Of a stretch of 64,000 bases of DNA, positions 12,267 through 24,521 are shown piece after piece. The notes under the pieces were generated by a model. It did not search any database. It was not told where the DNA came from and saw only the letters and a list, made by a program, of their open reading frames with translations. The DNA lies in NCBI GenBank assembly GCA_964030475.1, contig CAXIPT010000004.1, forward strand, positions 1,129,951 to 1,193,950, written 5' to 3'. The DNA comes from Tethya wilhelma. Lineage: Eukaryota; Porifera; Demospongiae; Tethyida; Tethyidae. A program made the translations under genes and the position numbers. The stretch's first letter is position 1, and the number at the start of each line of letters is the position of its first letter.

Positions 12267-13022
12267 ATTTATGCAACTCAACTCATAATCTCAATTATAG
12301 ATCTGCAGATAAAGTCAGAGTCTAGATTCTTAATAATTCTTAGAATCTGTAACACTCTGTTTTCAGCTATACAATGATTGCATTCACATAATTTAAAATC
12401 GAACTGAGAATTTTCCATAGATCTTATTGAGAATGACAGATTGTGTTAAAGTGTATTATACATGGTAATGTCATGAACTCACAACAGGGGGCAGTGTCAA
12501 GATTGCACCACTGGCACTGGTTCAACCTGCAATAGAACATGGATAGAATATAATCATCATAATTACATAATTGCGAATTTTAGTACTCCAAAATGAGGAG
12601 AAAGAAGGCATGAAAACATAATTTTAATAAACTTTACATACTGATAGAGTAATAAGGAATAGATTAAAGCAACTATAATATATACAAGCAGTATATATAC
12701 TGACTATCATCTTCCAAGTCAGTTAAAATTAGTGTATACACTGACAAAGTTAAAATGAGCACATCGTATAAAACGCCAACTGAGAAACTGCATCTCAGCA
12801 TTGTCATAATTAATGCTGGACAAATGAGGACCAAATTAGGGAGAATATTATACATAACCATTAACCAATAGAGAACAGAGCACAGAGCATTCAGTAAACA
12901 TATGCACTGTTAAACTGGGGAGTAAACTGTTGGTACTGGGGTGTAAATCCACTTTGGACTTACACCCCTATGGGTGTAATTTTTGTGTTGATTGGTTAAA
13001 ATTAAAATCAGCACAGTTCAAG

Positions 13023-13064
13023 CATGGATATTTATAGGCCTATGCGGCTCTATAAATATCCATG
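13023..13064. repeat. Perfect 15-bp hairpin
   Basis: CATGGATATTTATAG (13023-13037) pairs exactly with 13050-13064 across a 12-base loop. Confidence 0.8.
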
Positions 13065-13474
13065 GTTCAAGGTTTGGAATGGTGTAAGACGTAACTATTT
13101 TGTGTGCCAACTAAGCTGGGACATCAGTGAAGATAGCAAGTCATGTGAAAGTTTTGGTAAACAAGAAAGATATTTTTTCATTACGAAAGTACCAGAAGTT
13201 TACTGGGCGCTTTGTAACACCAAGTAGACTAAGTTTTTCTCGGTTTTTCTATAGTTTCTTTGATCGATGTAGCTATAGCTTTATTTTTGAGTTCAAACTT
13301 TGTATTCGAGTTCTGAAGTACTATAGTGATATTCATTTGCACCACAACTACAACTACTGAATGTCACGCAGTGATACTAGCATGTCTTGTAAAACTTACT
13401 GATGCTCCAAGCTCGACTTTGACTGCACCTTTCTCTCTCACCTCCTCTTGGAGTGGTTTCTCCTAATAATGATG

Positions 13475-13835
13475 ATGGCATTGAAACGTTGACCACAGGA
13501 CACTTCTTCCCTGAACGTCCTCTCACAGCCATCTCTGACCATCCTGAATCCTACTGGTAGCTGTCAACCCTGTGCAGATGGTACCTGTGTGAAGCTCTTA
13601 ATTTCGAGACACTTCTGGGATCAATGGAGGAAGCATTATGTTACAGAAGCACACCAAGTGGAAGCATCTAACCCGAAACTTTATCATCGTTGGTGATGTT
13701 GTAGTGCTAATTTAAAAGGAAGACAATGTTGTACCGACACAATGGCCAATCGCCAGAATCATAATCAAGCCTGGAGCTGATGGTGTTGTCCGTCAACGGT
13801 TGTCCGACTCAAGATGGTACAACTTACATTGAATA
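13475..13835 (+). pseudogene. Decayed BEL/Pao retrotransposon, integrase C-terminal fragment
   Basis: Broken frames read LTTGHFFPERPLTAISDHP, then RHFWDQWRKHYVTE, then IVGDVVVLI and QWPIARIIIKPGADGVVR. These match, in order, the end of Pao-type integrases (TPGHFLIG box, HFWxRW box, GDxVLI, WPxGRI, PGxDGxVR). Stops and frameshifts separate the blocks. No LTRs are seen nearby. Confidence 0.75.
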
Positions 13836-15624
13836 GACCAGTCACAAAGTTAATTGCTCTCTTAAAATATTATGAGTAACACCCCATGCAACTAACTCTA
13901 TGGAATTCCAAATAGGACAAATGTTGTCAAATGTGCATTATGTCCCAGTTTAGTTGTTTTCTAAGTTATATTCTTTATGTTAATACTGTAGTCTTGGCCA
14001 GCGGTATGTTCATTATTTGAACTGGTATAGATCAGAGCACTCAATGTGCAACTGTTTAATTTTTTTGCAACGTTTAATTTGAGATGGGAAAATTTAGTAA
14101 GTGAAGTACATGTGGAGTCAGATGAGGTGCGACACAAGTGCGCCTTTGCTGAGCTGGCAATCGGGTGCACGTGATCAACTCTCATTGTGAAGTATTGCGG
14201 TCACATGATCGGAATGTAATTAACAGACTTGCCTAATAATTGGAAAGGGTCTGGGCACCAGACTACTCCACATGAGAGAAGCTAGGTGCGGACACAAGTG
14301 CGCCTTTGCTGACCTGGTAGGCGGGACAGGAAGGGGGAGGAGAAAAAAGGAAAGGAACGAGTCTTGCAAAAGCTGGAATGCAATTACAGATTCACAGAAG
14401 CCATGCGCTACAACCACAATGAAACCACTAAATAAACAGCCTCTTTGCACATGGAGCATACCTGCACTGATAATTGAAGCAATGATCAGTAGAGTTTGGG
14501 AAAGAAAAATAGGTGTTCTTTCAGGAACAAGATAAAAGAAAAATAGGCCGGCAGGAAAACTTGAAGCATTTATCTCGGCCTAACTATGAAAGCATATAGA
14601 AGGGCCATTATGTAACAACCGACTGTTTCAATAATTTTCACACAATTATACTTACTTTATTAAAGTGTTACAGTTCTACTGCCCATCTGGAGCCTATACT
14701 GTATGCCTGTGTAGCACTTTGGGCAGTGATTACCCTGACATATAAATGCAATATCATGTCAATTTGACACAGATTAGGCCTTAGGGTATAGTCTCACATA
14801 GCCATGCAGCATGAATGTTATAGCTATAATAAAGCAATTATAGGGTTGAAAAAAGTGCATGAATGAACAAGTACTATAATAATAGTAAAAATTTCATAAA
14901 AATAAGCATTTTTATGCCCATGTCTTGCAATCTAACCTATAATTAAGGGTTTGAGGCCTAGGATTACTATAACTAGCAAGGTTACCTGCATGCATATTAT
15001 AATACTTTACGGTGGTGTTTGGTTGAGCTTTATATCAACTGGAGCAAGCATGCAACCGTTATTACATTATCTCAGTGACAGTCCCAGAAATATGTGAGTG
15101 GATCAAGCTTAGCTATAGGTGCATCATTGGATTTGATTGTACACTACTAAGTACTAACATAATCTCAATTATAGTCTGCAGATAAATTCCGAATCTGGAT
15201 TCTTAATAATTCTTAGAATCTAACTTCAGGTATAACAATTATGCTTTTTGGTCCAGATAAGAGCTTAGCAGCAAGAGTAGTTGCCTGTTGGCTTGCTGCA
15301 GTGGCAGCGCAGCATGCAAGCGTACTTGTCTCTTATACNCAATCATGATATATCATTGAATGCTGGTCTCGGTGACACACACAAACATGTATAATATTAT
15401 ATAGCTCTAGGTCGACGTCTATAGCTCATGCATTCATATATACTGCATTGTGCATGCTGAAAATTATATCATCGTTAATTTTGTTCCATAATAGTATTAT
15501 AATAAAAAAGTTATAATCATAAACTGGTAATATTATAATGGCGGCAATACCGCTTCATACCTGACACCCATGGCCATGCATGTCCCACTTAGTCTAGTAA
15601 TGTACATGTATGCATAATGTATTA
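13836..15624. other. Gene-free stretch
   Basis: No supported gene. A 45-bp segment containing GACACAAGTGCGCCTTTGCT occurs twice (about 14130 and 14290). Text at 14866-14925 resembles parts of the palindrome at 61.0-61.5 kb (AGTAAAAATTTC). Confidence 0.45.
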
Positions 15625-15661
15625 CAAGGAGGATGGCTCGCTTCGCTTGCCATCCTCCTTG
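15625..15661. repeat. 13-bp hairpin
   Basis: CAAGGAGGATGGC and its exact reverse complement flank an 11-base loop. Confidence 0.75.
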
Positions 15662-15794
15662 CCTGTGTGTGCTTGCAATTGATCATAAATATTGATAGAT
15701 AATGTGCATCAAACAATGAGCAATGTACAATGTGCAACAGACAACGTGCATCAAACAAATTGAAACAATGAGCAATGTACAATGTGCAACAGAC

Positions 15795-16095
15795 CACTGT
15801 TGTTTTAGTTAACCCTCAAAACTTTTAGTTAGTTATTGATTAGTTACTAATTAAAACTTCAAGAAAAATTTTAGTTAGTTTTAGTTTAGTTAACTAAAAG
15901 TAAAAATGGCCTAACTAAAAGGGTTTTAGTTTTAGTTAACTAACTAAAACTAGGTATTTTGGGCATTTTTTGATTTAGTTTAGTTGCTATTTTGGCCAAC
16001 ACTTTATGATTTAGTTTTAGTTAGTTAAAAAAAGGCTATTTTTGCTAAAACTAAAAGGGTTTTAGTTTTAGTTATAGTTAACTAAAACAACACTG
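15795..16095. mobile_element. 301-bp hAT-type MITE with 8-bp target duplication
   Basis: CAACAGAC stands on both sides (15787-15794 and 16096-16103). The ends are CACTGTTGTTTTAGTTAAC and the inverse of CAGTGTTGTTTTAGTTAAC. The interior consists of TTTTAGTTAACTAAAA-like palindromes. Confidence 0.92.
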
Positions 16096-16335
16096 CAACA
16101 GACAACGTGCATCAAACAATGAGCAATGTACAATGTGCAACAGACAACGTGCATCAAACAATGAGCAATGTACAATGTGCAACAGACAACGTGCATCAAA
16201 CAAATTGAAACAATGAGCAATGTACAATGTGCAACAGACAACGCGTGCATCAAACAATGAGCAATGTACAATGTGCAACAGACAACGTGCATCAAACAAT
16301 GAGCAATGTACAATGTGCAACAGACAACGTGCATC

Positions 16336-16931
16336 AGACCTCATCTGGAATACGGAGCTATAGTTTGGGACCCTCATCAAGCTGGACTAATTAACTGTCT
16401 CAAAAGATGGCGCTAAGAATGTGTTCAAAAAACCGGGAGTACAACATTTTGACACCTGGAGCCTGCCTACACTCTCTGACAGAAGGAAGCAGCTGAAACT
16501 TTTCACCCTGTTTCAGGTTCTAAATGGTCACCTATGCTTCCCTAATGCCCCTCTAGAGAGACGTTCGACATTGCACCTAAGAAATTCAAGCCCTCATCTT
16601 CTCGTTCAACCCCAGGTGCACTCGAATGCTCATAGATTCTCCTTCTTTCCTGATGTTATTTCATTGTGGAGCCAACTCCCTAGTACTATGTACGATTGTG
16701 AGACCCTCCCTTCTTTCAAACACTGCATTCGTTCCCTGCACTACTAACTAGAATTTTCTTACTATAATAATAGTTTTTGTCCTAATTTCACAGTTTTGAA
16801 CCGTTTAAGTTTGTTGTTTTAACTGGGTACATAGTTTTGTTAGCAAGTGTATTGCTATTCAAAGGCCCATGTGTCCTAGCTTTTTTGCTAAATTATTATA
16901 AATAAAAAATAAAAAAACAAAAAAAAAAAAC
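16336..16931 (+). pseudogene. 5'-truncated LINE fragment
   Basis: The frame RPHLEYGAIVWDPHQAG, then a stop and a shift, then DTWSLPTLSDRRKQLKLF and ISLWSQLPSTMYDCETLPSF match the end of CR1/L2/jockey-type reverse transcriptases. It ends in an A-rich tail. The minisatellite resumes in register on either side (GTGCATCA before, AACAATGAGC after), so no long target duplication was made. Confidence 0.8.
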
Positions 16932-17238
16932 AATGAGCAATGTACAATGTGCAACAGAAAACGTGCATCAAACAATGAGCAATGTACAATGGAAAAAGGA
17001 TCATTGTGCAAGGCCCTATTGAGCCACCGTAGTTTCTATAAAACTCCCGCACTAGCTATAGCTGACAAGAACAGCAGTTGACAGTTGTATGCAATAATTA
17101 TTGTATACACCAGCTCTTTGTGACAGAAAATAAGAAAGCATTTCTATACATTGTCAAGTTATATATAGTTTCAGGAATTTTCAGCTTGTGTCAAGTTAAG
17201 ATTTTTTTTTAAAAAAAAAGAGAGATCTTAAGCTGATT

Positions 17239-19804
17239 ATGGCTAGACAGTTTTTCCAGCAAACCACAGTGCTTGGACGAGTCACTGAGCTCCATGCAGA
17301 AGAGCTTTGCTTTAAACTCAAAGCTCGCAGTGGTGACGAATTCTACTCGTACACCAACACTGAAACTTGGTTTCGCATTCTCCCTCACCTTCAAGCGAGC
17401 TACGATCGTTACGGCACTCCGAAAGATTTTGATGACAGTCCCAAAGGCAAGTTGGAAAAGTACTTGGCTCTGGATGCACTCGTAATGGTTGAAGGAATCT
17501 ACCATCGCGATCACATGAAAAGAAGGATTGAAGTGAGGACACTCTACCTGCTCTACAGCCAAGATGGCAAGCTCATTTCAGACCAAATGGGTCCGTACAT
17601 GTTTGAAGAGGATCGGTGGTGGCTGGATCTCATCAGTGCTAAAGGAAATCGCTGGTTTGAGACGTTTTTCGCTGATGGGACGATCGATTTCACTCGCTAT
17701 CGCACAGAGCTCAACATCCTCTATCAACCGAAGAGCGAAATGCAAGAAGTTGCCACTCTATCGCGACTTCTTTACGGATTTGCTGTCACCTATCAGCTAA
17801 CCGGTCGGATGAAATATCTCGATGCTTTGAATGCTGGTGTCCAATACCAACGCGATACCTTCAAAGTTGTCCTACCTGATGGAAAGTCAGTGTTTTGGGC
17901 ATCCTACTACGATGGTACGAAGCTCTCTCTCCCTTCCAACAATGGTGACGATGCTGGTACTATTCCACTCTACGAGCAAATCTACTCACTAGCCGGTCTG
18001 ACGATGCACTATCGAATCACGGGTGACGAAAACTCACTGCACGATATCCTCTCAACTGTCGAGACTTTCAACAAGTATTTCCTCGATAAGTCGACTCACG
18101 GAAACTACTATTCCCATCTTGATCCGGACACGCTATCGCCGGTCGGTGCTGAACTTGGGAAAAATCAGGCACGAAAGAATTGGAACTCCGTCGGTGATCA
18201 TGTTCCTGCTTATCTCATCAATCTCATTTGTGCTCTCACGGGAAAACCAGAGTACGATTCAGAGAGGAAACGTCTTCGAAAGATGTTGATCTTTATCGTG
18301 GAAGACATTATCAATCATTTTCCACCTACCGACAGCAGTGAGTTGGTTTTTGAACGATTTTTTTCACGACTGGACGCCTGATTTGAAATACAGCTGGCAA
18401 CAAGATCGAGGGATTGTCGGACACAATCTCAAGATCGCCTGGAATCTGAATTGAGTTGCGTTCTTCCTGGAAGACACCAAGAAGACCGATCTGAGAGAGA
18501 AATGCCTTGCACTTGCTCGCAAGCTGGCCATTGCAATGGACGACATCGGAGGGATAGATAAATTTCGCGGAGGTTGTGTTGATGCTCTTGAGAGGAATCC
18601 CACCAATGGCTTTGATCTGATGTTCACCTGGATGAGCACAAAGGATTTCTGGCAACAGGAGCAAGGGATTCTCGCCTATCTCATCCAAATGGGCACCTGC
18701 ATGGGAGATAGGATCGAGCACGAGAAATTCCGAGAGCTTGCAGCAGCAATGTCAGCTTTCTACTGTGCCTTTTTTCTCGATCTGGACCGAGGTGGTGTGC
18801 ACTTTCGTGTGACTGACATCGGGGTTCCCGTTCTGACTGGAATGTATGGTGACAAAGGAGGTCATGCGAAGTCTGGCTACCACATTTTCGAGCTGTGCTA
18901 TCTCGCTCATATCTACACGCTCATGTATAACAATCCCGGTCCCTTCACACTCTATTTTGCTCCCACAATTCCTGCCGATGGATCTCTGCACATTTCTGTA
19001 TCGCCTGATTTCCTTCCAGCAAATTCTATCGACTTGGATAACTCTTTTGCTGAAGTTATCGCGAAAGGTATTCAAAAACCTCTGGTTGTGAAGCTGAACA
19101 AAAAGTTTGGAGTGAAAGTTGATCTTCCCGCTAATCTTGGAGGTGCAACAGCTACCGTTAAAGTCACCTTTCAGCCACTGATCAAAGTGGCTCCATTACC
19201 TCCATCTTTGCCTGTGAGCTCGAATGGAAAACTTGCAGTCGTGCTTGAGTCTCACTTTGACGAAAATGAAACCGTTCTTATTGAAAAGAAATGCAAAGAA
19301 CGTGGAGTTGAATACGAATATGTTTCAACTCTCTGGGGGCAAAAATATCTCGAATTCCAGGGCAACGAGTGTCACGATCCAATTCGTGTCTACAAGGATA
19401 TCGAAGCAATATCGAACATTGACGAATATGATTGCTACTTTTTCGTCGGCTCTTATTGCATGGACCGACTCTACTACCAATCCTCTCCTATTAAAGACAC
19501 ACCTAATGCCAGCCCTGTTGTCAACCTCATTCGTACGCTAGCCAAAGCCAAGAAGCTTTGTGCCACTATCTGTCACTCGCTTTGGGCATTTATGTGTGCA
19601 CCTGAAGTTCTTTGTGGAAAGAAAGTGACGTGTGCTCATAATCTTGTCGATCATGTAAAGAATGCTGGTGGTGTCGTGCAGTTCAACTGCCCCGATGGTG
19701 AAGGTACCGTGCCAATGTGTGAGGATGAGTGGCTGCTGTCTTGTGAGAGCCCAAAGGAGCTGGAGAAATATTTGGAGATGATTTTTGACAAGATTCAAAA
19801 ATAA
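17239..19804 (+). pseudogene. AGE-family epimerase fused to a DJ-1/PfpI-like domain, with frameshift and stop
   Basis: The reading frame starts at ATG 17239 and runs about 854 codons with no intron. Residues 1 to about 600 resemble the N-acylglucosamine 2-epimerase (AGE) alpha/alpha barrel: RDHMKRRIEVRTLYLLYSQD, GIVGHNLKIAWNL and STKDFWQQEQGILAYL. The last 200 residues resemble DJ-1/PfpI: LAVVLESHFDENETVLIE, YDCYFFVGSY and the nucleophile elbow ATICHSLWAF (Cys codon 19571-19573). Two lesions occur: an extra T in a run of seven (18358-18364) moves frame 1 to frame 2, and a TGA stands at 18452 within an otherwise conserved block. The rest is intact, so the break is recent or is an assembly error. 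The intronless form suggests transfer from a bacterium; sugar epimerase activity is inferred from the family only. Confidence 0.75.
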
Positions 19805-20654
19805 CAAATGATATTTTTTATGCATGCAGATATGAAATAATTTCATGCACAATTTATGGATTATAATACAGTCTAATAGCTATAGCACACTACAACTTTT
19901 AAATAGAACTTTTCAATAGTATCTAGAACAATAATGTATAAGGAACAATTTCCATACTAAAATTTAATTATCTGTATTTTGACAGGTTTTATAATTTCGG
20001 TCACGTGTGTTAAACATTGGCAAATCCCACATACTTATTAGGGTGCAGGCAGCAAATGAGAGAAATTTTCACAAGCCTCAGGTCGACTGACTCGACTCCA
20101 ACAACTCTTATGAGTGTAACCTTCCATGCACAAGCTCATTTCTGTCTAGATCAACTTTTTACAAGCCAAGATCCAAATCAACTTGGAAAATTAGTGGTAA
20201 ATTAATCCAAAAGGAAAAAAAGAACTACACCAAAAACAACAACACCAAAATAACAATGAATAGCCATTTTCCCTTTTTAGAATGTTTACCTAGAAAATTC
20301 GAACTTGAGTCACGCATCTTTGGAAGGACGTTGGTTTTGGCTGATGAAAAAACATGTTTTCCCATAGGAAATAATATTATGTTAGTGTGTATCACATTTA
20401 AACTTCTCTTCCTATTTGTTTAATAGTCCCTTTCTATAATTATAGTTAAATTTAACCAAATATGGTCAAAATAATGGTACCATGATGCTGCAACATTGTT
20501 TTTGGATACCACAGAGTCATCCTACCATAACTGTAACAATAGCATTATTAATAAACAAAAATTATTTACTTTAGGGTGACTATAAATTCAGTACAACATC
20601 AGTTAACCTCGGAACAGCTAGCCTCGTTGTTATAATCATATCTATAGAACCAGA
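19805..20654. other. AT-rich stretch without a gene
   Basis: No coding signal or notable structure is seen. Confidence 0.5.
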
Positions 20655-21814
20655 ATGCCGGAGGGAGTTTGCAATATTTGTGGTGATAACATTGATTCAA
20701 AGTGTAGCCTGTTTTCATGTTGCCGAAAAAAGGCGATTCGTTGCAAAGAGTAAGTTATTATTAAGCCTCGGCGCGTGCGTAGCACGTGCAGAGGGTTACG
20801 GTAGTCGTTTTGTGTGTTTGTGTGTCTGTCTGTTACTAAATTATCTGAAGAGCAGCAGCTCCAGAGTCAAAATGGAAGGTACTTACATTCATGAATCGAT
20901 ATCATCTTGAAATTTGACGTGTAGAATCTTGCAAAACGCTGTAGTTTCTGAGATCTGAGGTTTTGGTGCTTCTCTGTACGCTTAGGCTTCGAAACCGCAC
21001 CCATTGATCACACCCCGTATATAGTGTGCGTTATGTAGAAATACTGTAGAACTTGGATCATGGCCTCATAAAATGGACTTGAGCTTGGCTAGCTGGCTTG
21101 GCTGCTTGGACAGGTAAGTAACTCAATGATTGCAAGTTGAATATAGTTAGACTCTGATAATAGTTTTGTTGAAATAGGTTAGTTGTGTGTTTTGTATCAG
21201 TGCCTGACTGCATGGCCTTAATTCAGTGTACTGACTACTGATCCAGTGAGTTTCTTAACAGAGGTTATTATAACTAGCTCAGCACATCCTTGACTGCAGC
21301 AGCTTGATTTCAAACCGTGCTACAGGTTCAGGCTCAGTGCTGTGACTCAGGCAGTGCGGAACGGCTTGCTCTGTGCATACTGACTGCGGAAGTCTCAGTA
21401 CTGATGGTCTTTTTTCAGTATGTATACGACGGTATTTAGTTGTGCATGCTAGTTGAGTGTGCCGAGGCTTATGCACCGTTGGTGCTTTCATTTATAATAG
21501 AAGTTAGTATTTTCTTTGAGGTATAGATAATTAATATTAATTTTATATAGTTACAGTGCACGACGAATAGATGAGTCTAATAAACAAAGTTGCTTCAATG
21601 CAAAGGTTGCTCTGGAAGATAACGCCTGGAAAATCAAAAAATGCAGTTGTAGATTGAGGCTAAAAAAGCTGTAAGAATAAGTGTTGAGGCAGTAATGAAA
21701 CCTGATGGTACTCGTGGAGTCAAGATTGATGGAGCAACAGCAAATGACTTTCAAAATATATTCAAAGGGCCAATTTTGCCAATTGTAGAAGCAAATTCTA
21801 GCATTGAAAATTAG
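20655..21814 (+). pseudogene. Zinc-ribbon family member B, two exons, broken
   Basis: Exon 1 is 20655-20749 (MPEGVCNICGDN ... IRCK, then a GTAAGT donor in phase 2). Exon 2 is 21590-21814, completing RCKDC at the junction, then ALEDNAWKIKK, a frameshift in the A run near 21635-21640, MQL, a TAG at 21650, and IEAKKAVRISVEAVMKPDG to a stop at 21814. Cys positions C6, C9, C30, C33 and the intron inside the second CxxC are as in the other copies. The break could be real or a sequence error. Confidence 0.6.
20762..20840. repeat. Dispersed repeat (GCGCGTGCGTAGC ... GTAGTCGTTTTGT, then GT/TGTC run)
   Basis: This segment, with GGTTAC, TAGTCGTTTTGT and TCTGTCTG, has a second copy at 63527-63600. It lies in the intron of zinc-ribbon copy B. 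Confidence 0.65.
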
Positions 21815-22283
21815 GTATAGACTGACCTGAACGATATTATAATAATTAATGTGTCAATTATTATACTATTATTATCAATGGATGATATTATAATAATACA
21901 ATGTCTGTAATTTGAATTATTACAGTATTATAATTATACTATAATTGGCAATTATTCAACCTCAGAACAAATTATTATTTATTTATTGGACGTGTATAAT
22001 AATATTATTATACACATTCTGTTCACCATGTGGAAAAGTGAGCTTTTTTAGTGACCCAAATTAGTTTTAGCACATTTCCTGGAAGAGTTTTCTTCTTCCC
22101 ACAGTGCATGTGCTTTAAATCCCATGCACTAATGCAATTGCATGTCGCATTATATGCATCTCTACATGTTAAATAATGGAGGACATTTAATAATAAATTA
22201 ACTGCTTGCACGCTGCAGGGGCTAATTAACGTGTCTGACTATATATCAATTTTGTGCAGTGCAGGAGTATATATATAATTATA
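21815..22283. other. AT-rich stretch without a gene
   Basis: TAATATTATTA-type runs dominate. No gene is seen. Confidence 0.5.
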
Positions 22284-23057
22284 ACTGTTTTGTTGGGTAA
22301 AGCCTAAAGGGACGACAAACAAGGTTGCTCTGTTTAATACATGTTTGAAATAAATTTGGTGTGAGTCGATACTGTAAAAAGCTACAAAATACCTCTCTCT
22401 TGTACGCGTAATACGCGTATACGCTAAATTCCATGTACGTACACTCATAATTATGCCATGGATCCATTCACGATCCACATGCTAGTCACGCGGCGAAGTC
22501 GAAGTGCATGACCATCCAGCTGTGAGCTCGAGCAGCTGAAGTTCAGAATCTAGCCGTGCCAGTGGCGTAGCCAGGGGGGGTGCTTTTTTGTCTCGCGAAA
22601 TTTACGCGTAGGTTTTATAATGCGCTATTTTTTAATTTGTAATAATTTTTTGTGCACTTACTTAGTAGCAACACGTAAAGCAGTCATCTTTGGCCAGAAT
22701 TCAATCCAAAACAACTATTAGAAGCTTTCTATTTGCTGCTACAAGGCTTTAGAGTAGTCTGGCTGGCCAGACTAAGCTTTAGAGAGCGTTCGATCTAGTG
22801 AGCGCGTTGCACTGCTCGATGGGCGGGTTTAAATTAGCTAATTAAGTGGGTGTGGTTTTTGATCGCATATATTTTCTGGCGCGCTTCGCGCGCATTATTT
22901 TATAGCTCCTTTTCTAAAATCCTGGCTACGCCCCTGCCGGTGCCATGACTGAACACGGCTGTATGGATGTGCTTAGCACACCCTGGAAATGCCTAGAAAA
23001 AGAGTCGTGGAAGTCCAATCTTTCACTGCCACAGCTGTGATAAGAAGAGAAGATTGA
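22284..23057. repeat. Second copy of the death-fold divergent promoter region
   Basis: Apart from a MITE insertion (22561-22935) this segment matches 29431-29807 over its length: both share ACTGTTTTGTTGGGTAAA, AAATAAATTTGGTGTG, CCATGGATCCATTCACGATC and GTGCTTAGCACACCCTGGAA. No death-domain or CARD exon borders it here. It may be a segmental duplication or a dispersed repeat that supplies the promoter at 29.4 kb. Confidence 0.85.
22561..22935. mobile_element. 375-bp hAT-type MITE with empty site elsewhere in the window
   Basis: The ends read AGTGGCGTAGCCAGG and the inverse of AGGGGCGTAGCCAGG. GCCGTGCC precedes it and GCCGGTGCC follows it (8-bp target duplication with one extra G). The paralogous segment at 29.7 kb has the uninterrupted GCCGTGCCATGG. 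Confidence 0.9.
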
Positions 23058-23378
23058 AATATTATGATATTTGAAATATCAATTATTAAGATATTTGAAA
23101 TATCAAGTTATAGCAATCTGTGTAAATTATGCATAGTCAAAGTATGACTTCCTGCAATACTCTGCAATTCCCATTAATTTCTGCATGAAAAGGGCATTGT
23201 TATTTTGCAAAAATAATTGTCTACGCAATTCGTGTGTTGCTATGTCTGGCCACCCTTAAAGATTATATTATTAATATTATTATGGCAAGATATATTATAA
23301 TAATCATGCATGTGTAATTACAATGTTGTGTAAAGTAAATAATAAGAAACACGATATCTGCAGTTGACTAAGGTAATA

Positions 23379-23692
23379 TTATTTGTCCTTAATAGCAAAA
23401 ACATTCTGTATTGCTGGATTTGCTAATCCTCCGACAGGTCCACTGTATTTAATAGTTCCCTTTTCCGTTTTCAAATCAAAACTGAAATGTGCTGCATTGC
23501 TTTCCTGGATTGTTTTAGCACACCTGTATTATAGAAACGTAACTAAATTTTAGGCCATGCACTATCATTAAATACATGACAACAATCATAGAAATCTTAC
23601 TTTGGGCAATTTTGCCCTTCTTTGCTGTTCCATGGCATTCCCCATTCTTTAATTTCAAACTCTACCCCACATGTTTGGCATTTTGCACGCAT
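23379..23692 (-). CDS. Zinc-ribbon family member C, small two-exon gene
   Basis: Exon 1 is 23692-23601 and exon 2 is 23523-23379, giving an intact 78-residue protein. Exon 1 reads MRAKCQTCGVEFEIKEWGMP and ends NCP with a GTAAGA donor in phase 2; exon 2 continues KCAKTIQESNAAHFSFDLK to a stop. C5, C8, C29 and C32 form two CxxC pairs, like a zinc ribbon of the zf-trcl kind. After the ribbon comes a short strand-rich segment (FSFDLKTEKGTIKYSGPVGG). This is the shortest member, showing that ribbon plus strand segment is the core of the family. The role is unknown. Confidence 0.7.
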
Positions 23693-24521
23693 GTTTTATC
23701 CTATATACTTCAATTTTATTAATCTCCTGTTCATGAAGAGCTAATAAAAATTAGTTAATTATTAGTAACTTACATGATTGTACAATTTTTTTACAATATT
23801 ATAGTCTGAATAATAAATTATATTCTGCCTGCACAGTCAGTTACTTATATATTTTATTACCTTACTCTGCCTGAAATAATATAATTATTTCTTTGCAGCT
23901 GGTGATGATTTAGGTCGGTCACTGTATAATATAGATGCTGCACTATTAATACTAGAGCTGTTACAATTAATGAACTTTTGGCATGTACAAATTATTCAAG
24001 AATTAAACATTCCTAGGCTTTATAATAGGTAGTGGCTTATACTATAGCATAATATTATTCATTGATATGTTTCCAATTACCAATTTGCATGCATGTCCAT
24101 GCATAGATATATATTATATACGTAGTATTATGGTGTGTCACGGAAGTTTACCGGAAGTAATGCGACCTCGAGCTAAAATGCTACTCTGCGAGACTGAGCT
24201 GTGAAAACCAGATAACGATTTGATTGCTGTTTTTGCCGACAATTCATAACTGTAAAATTTAATATAGTGCAGTAATTTTATTTATTATAATTACATATTA
24301 TAGCAATAATCATGCAATAACATTGATTAAAAATAATTATAGTATAGTTTTTGCAAACATTATTATGATGATAATATAGCTATAATATATTAAATATAGA
24401 TCATAACTTTACAAAAATTAGTACAAATAATTATGCAAAATTAAAACTAAATCATCCTTCGTATAAAGCAATATAGTTTTTCTTATTATAATGAGCTTCT
24501 AATTGTCATATATATATGTGG
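23693..24521. other. AT-rich stretch without a gene
   Basis: No gene or strong repeat is seen between the two intact zinc-ribbon genes. Confidence 0.5.

Larger units (their letters stand above)
11717..12666. repeat. Tandem duplication of a 340-bp block
   Basis: 11717-12058 and 12327-12666 are diverged copies, both opening with TTCTTAATAATTCTTAGAAT and sharing CACTGGCACTGGTTCAACCT. A fragment of the same family recurs at 15161-15226. On the minus strand the first copy holds a possible 51-nt exon (11918-11868) between a TTGCAG acceptor and a GTGAGT donor; in the second copy its frame is lost. Confidence 0.8.
15701..16993. repeat. 42-bp minisatellite split by two insertions
   Basis: The unit contains AACGTGCATCAAACAATGAG followed by CAATGTACAATGTGCAACAG. 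Some units carry a 9-bp insertion (AAATTGAAA). The array is interrupted by a hAT-type MITE (15795-16095) and by a LINE fragment (16336-16931). Confidence 0.9.

Noticed and set aside
15701..16993. CRISPR-like regular repeats
   Set aside because: Units are contiguous tandem minisatellite repeats without unique spacers, in eukaryotic DNA.
18340..18470. A short intron explaining the frame change in the epimerase gene
   Set aside because: The conserved residues GIVGHNLKIAWN lie inside the would-be intron, so the segment is coding and the lesion is a base insertion.
18326..18721. Minus-strand frames opposite the epimerase gene
   Set aside because: Antisense of a GC-richer coding region; no homology or start context.
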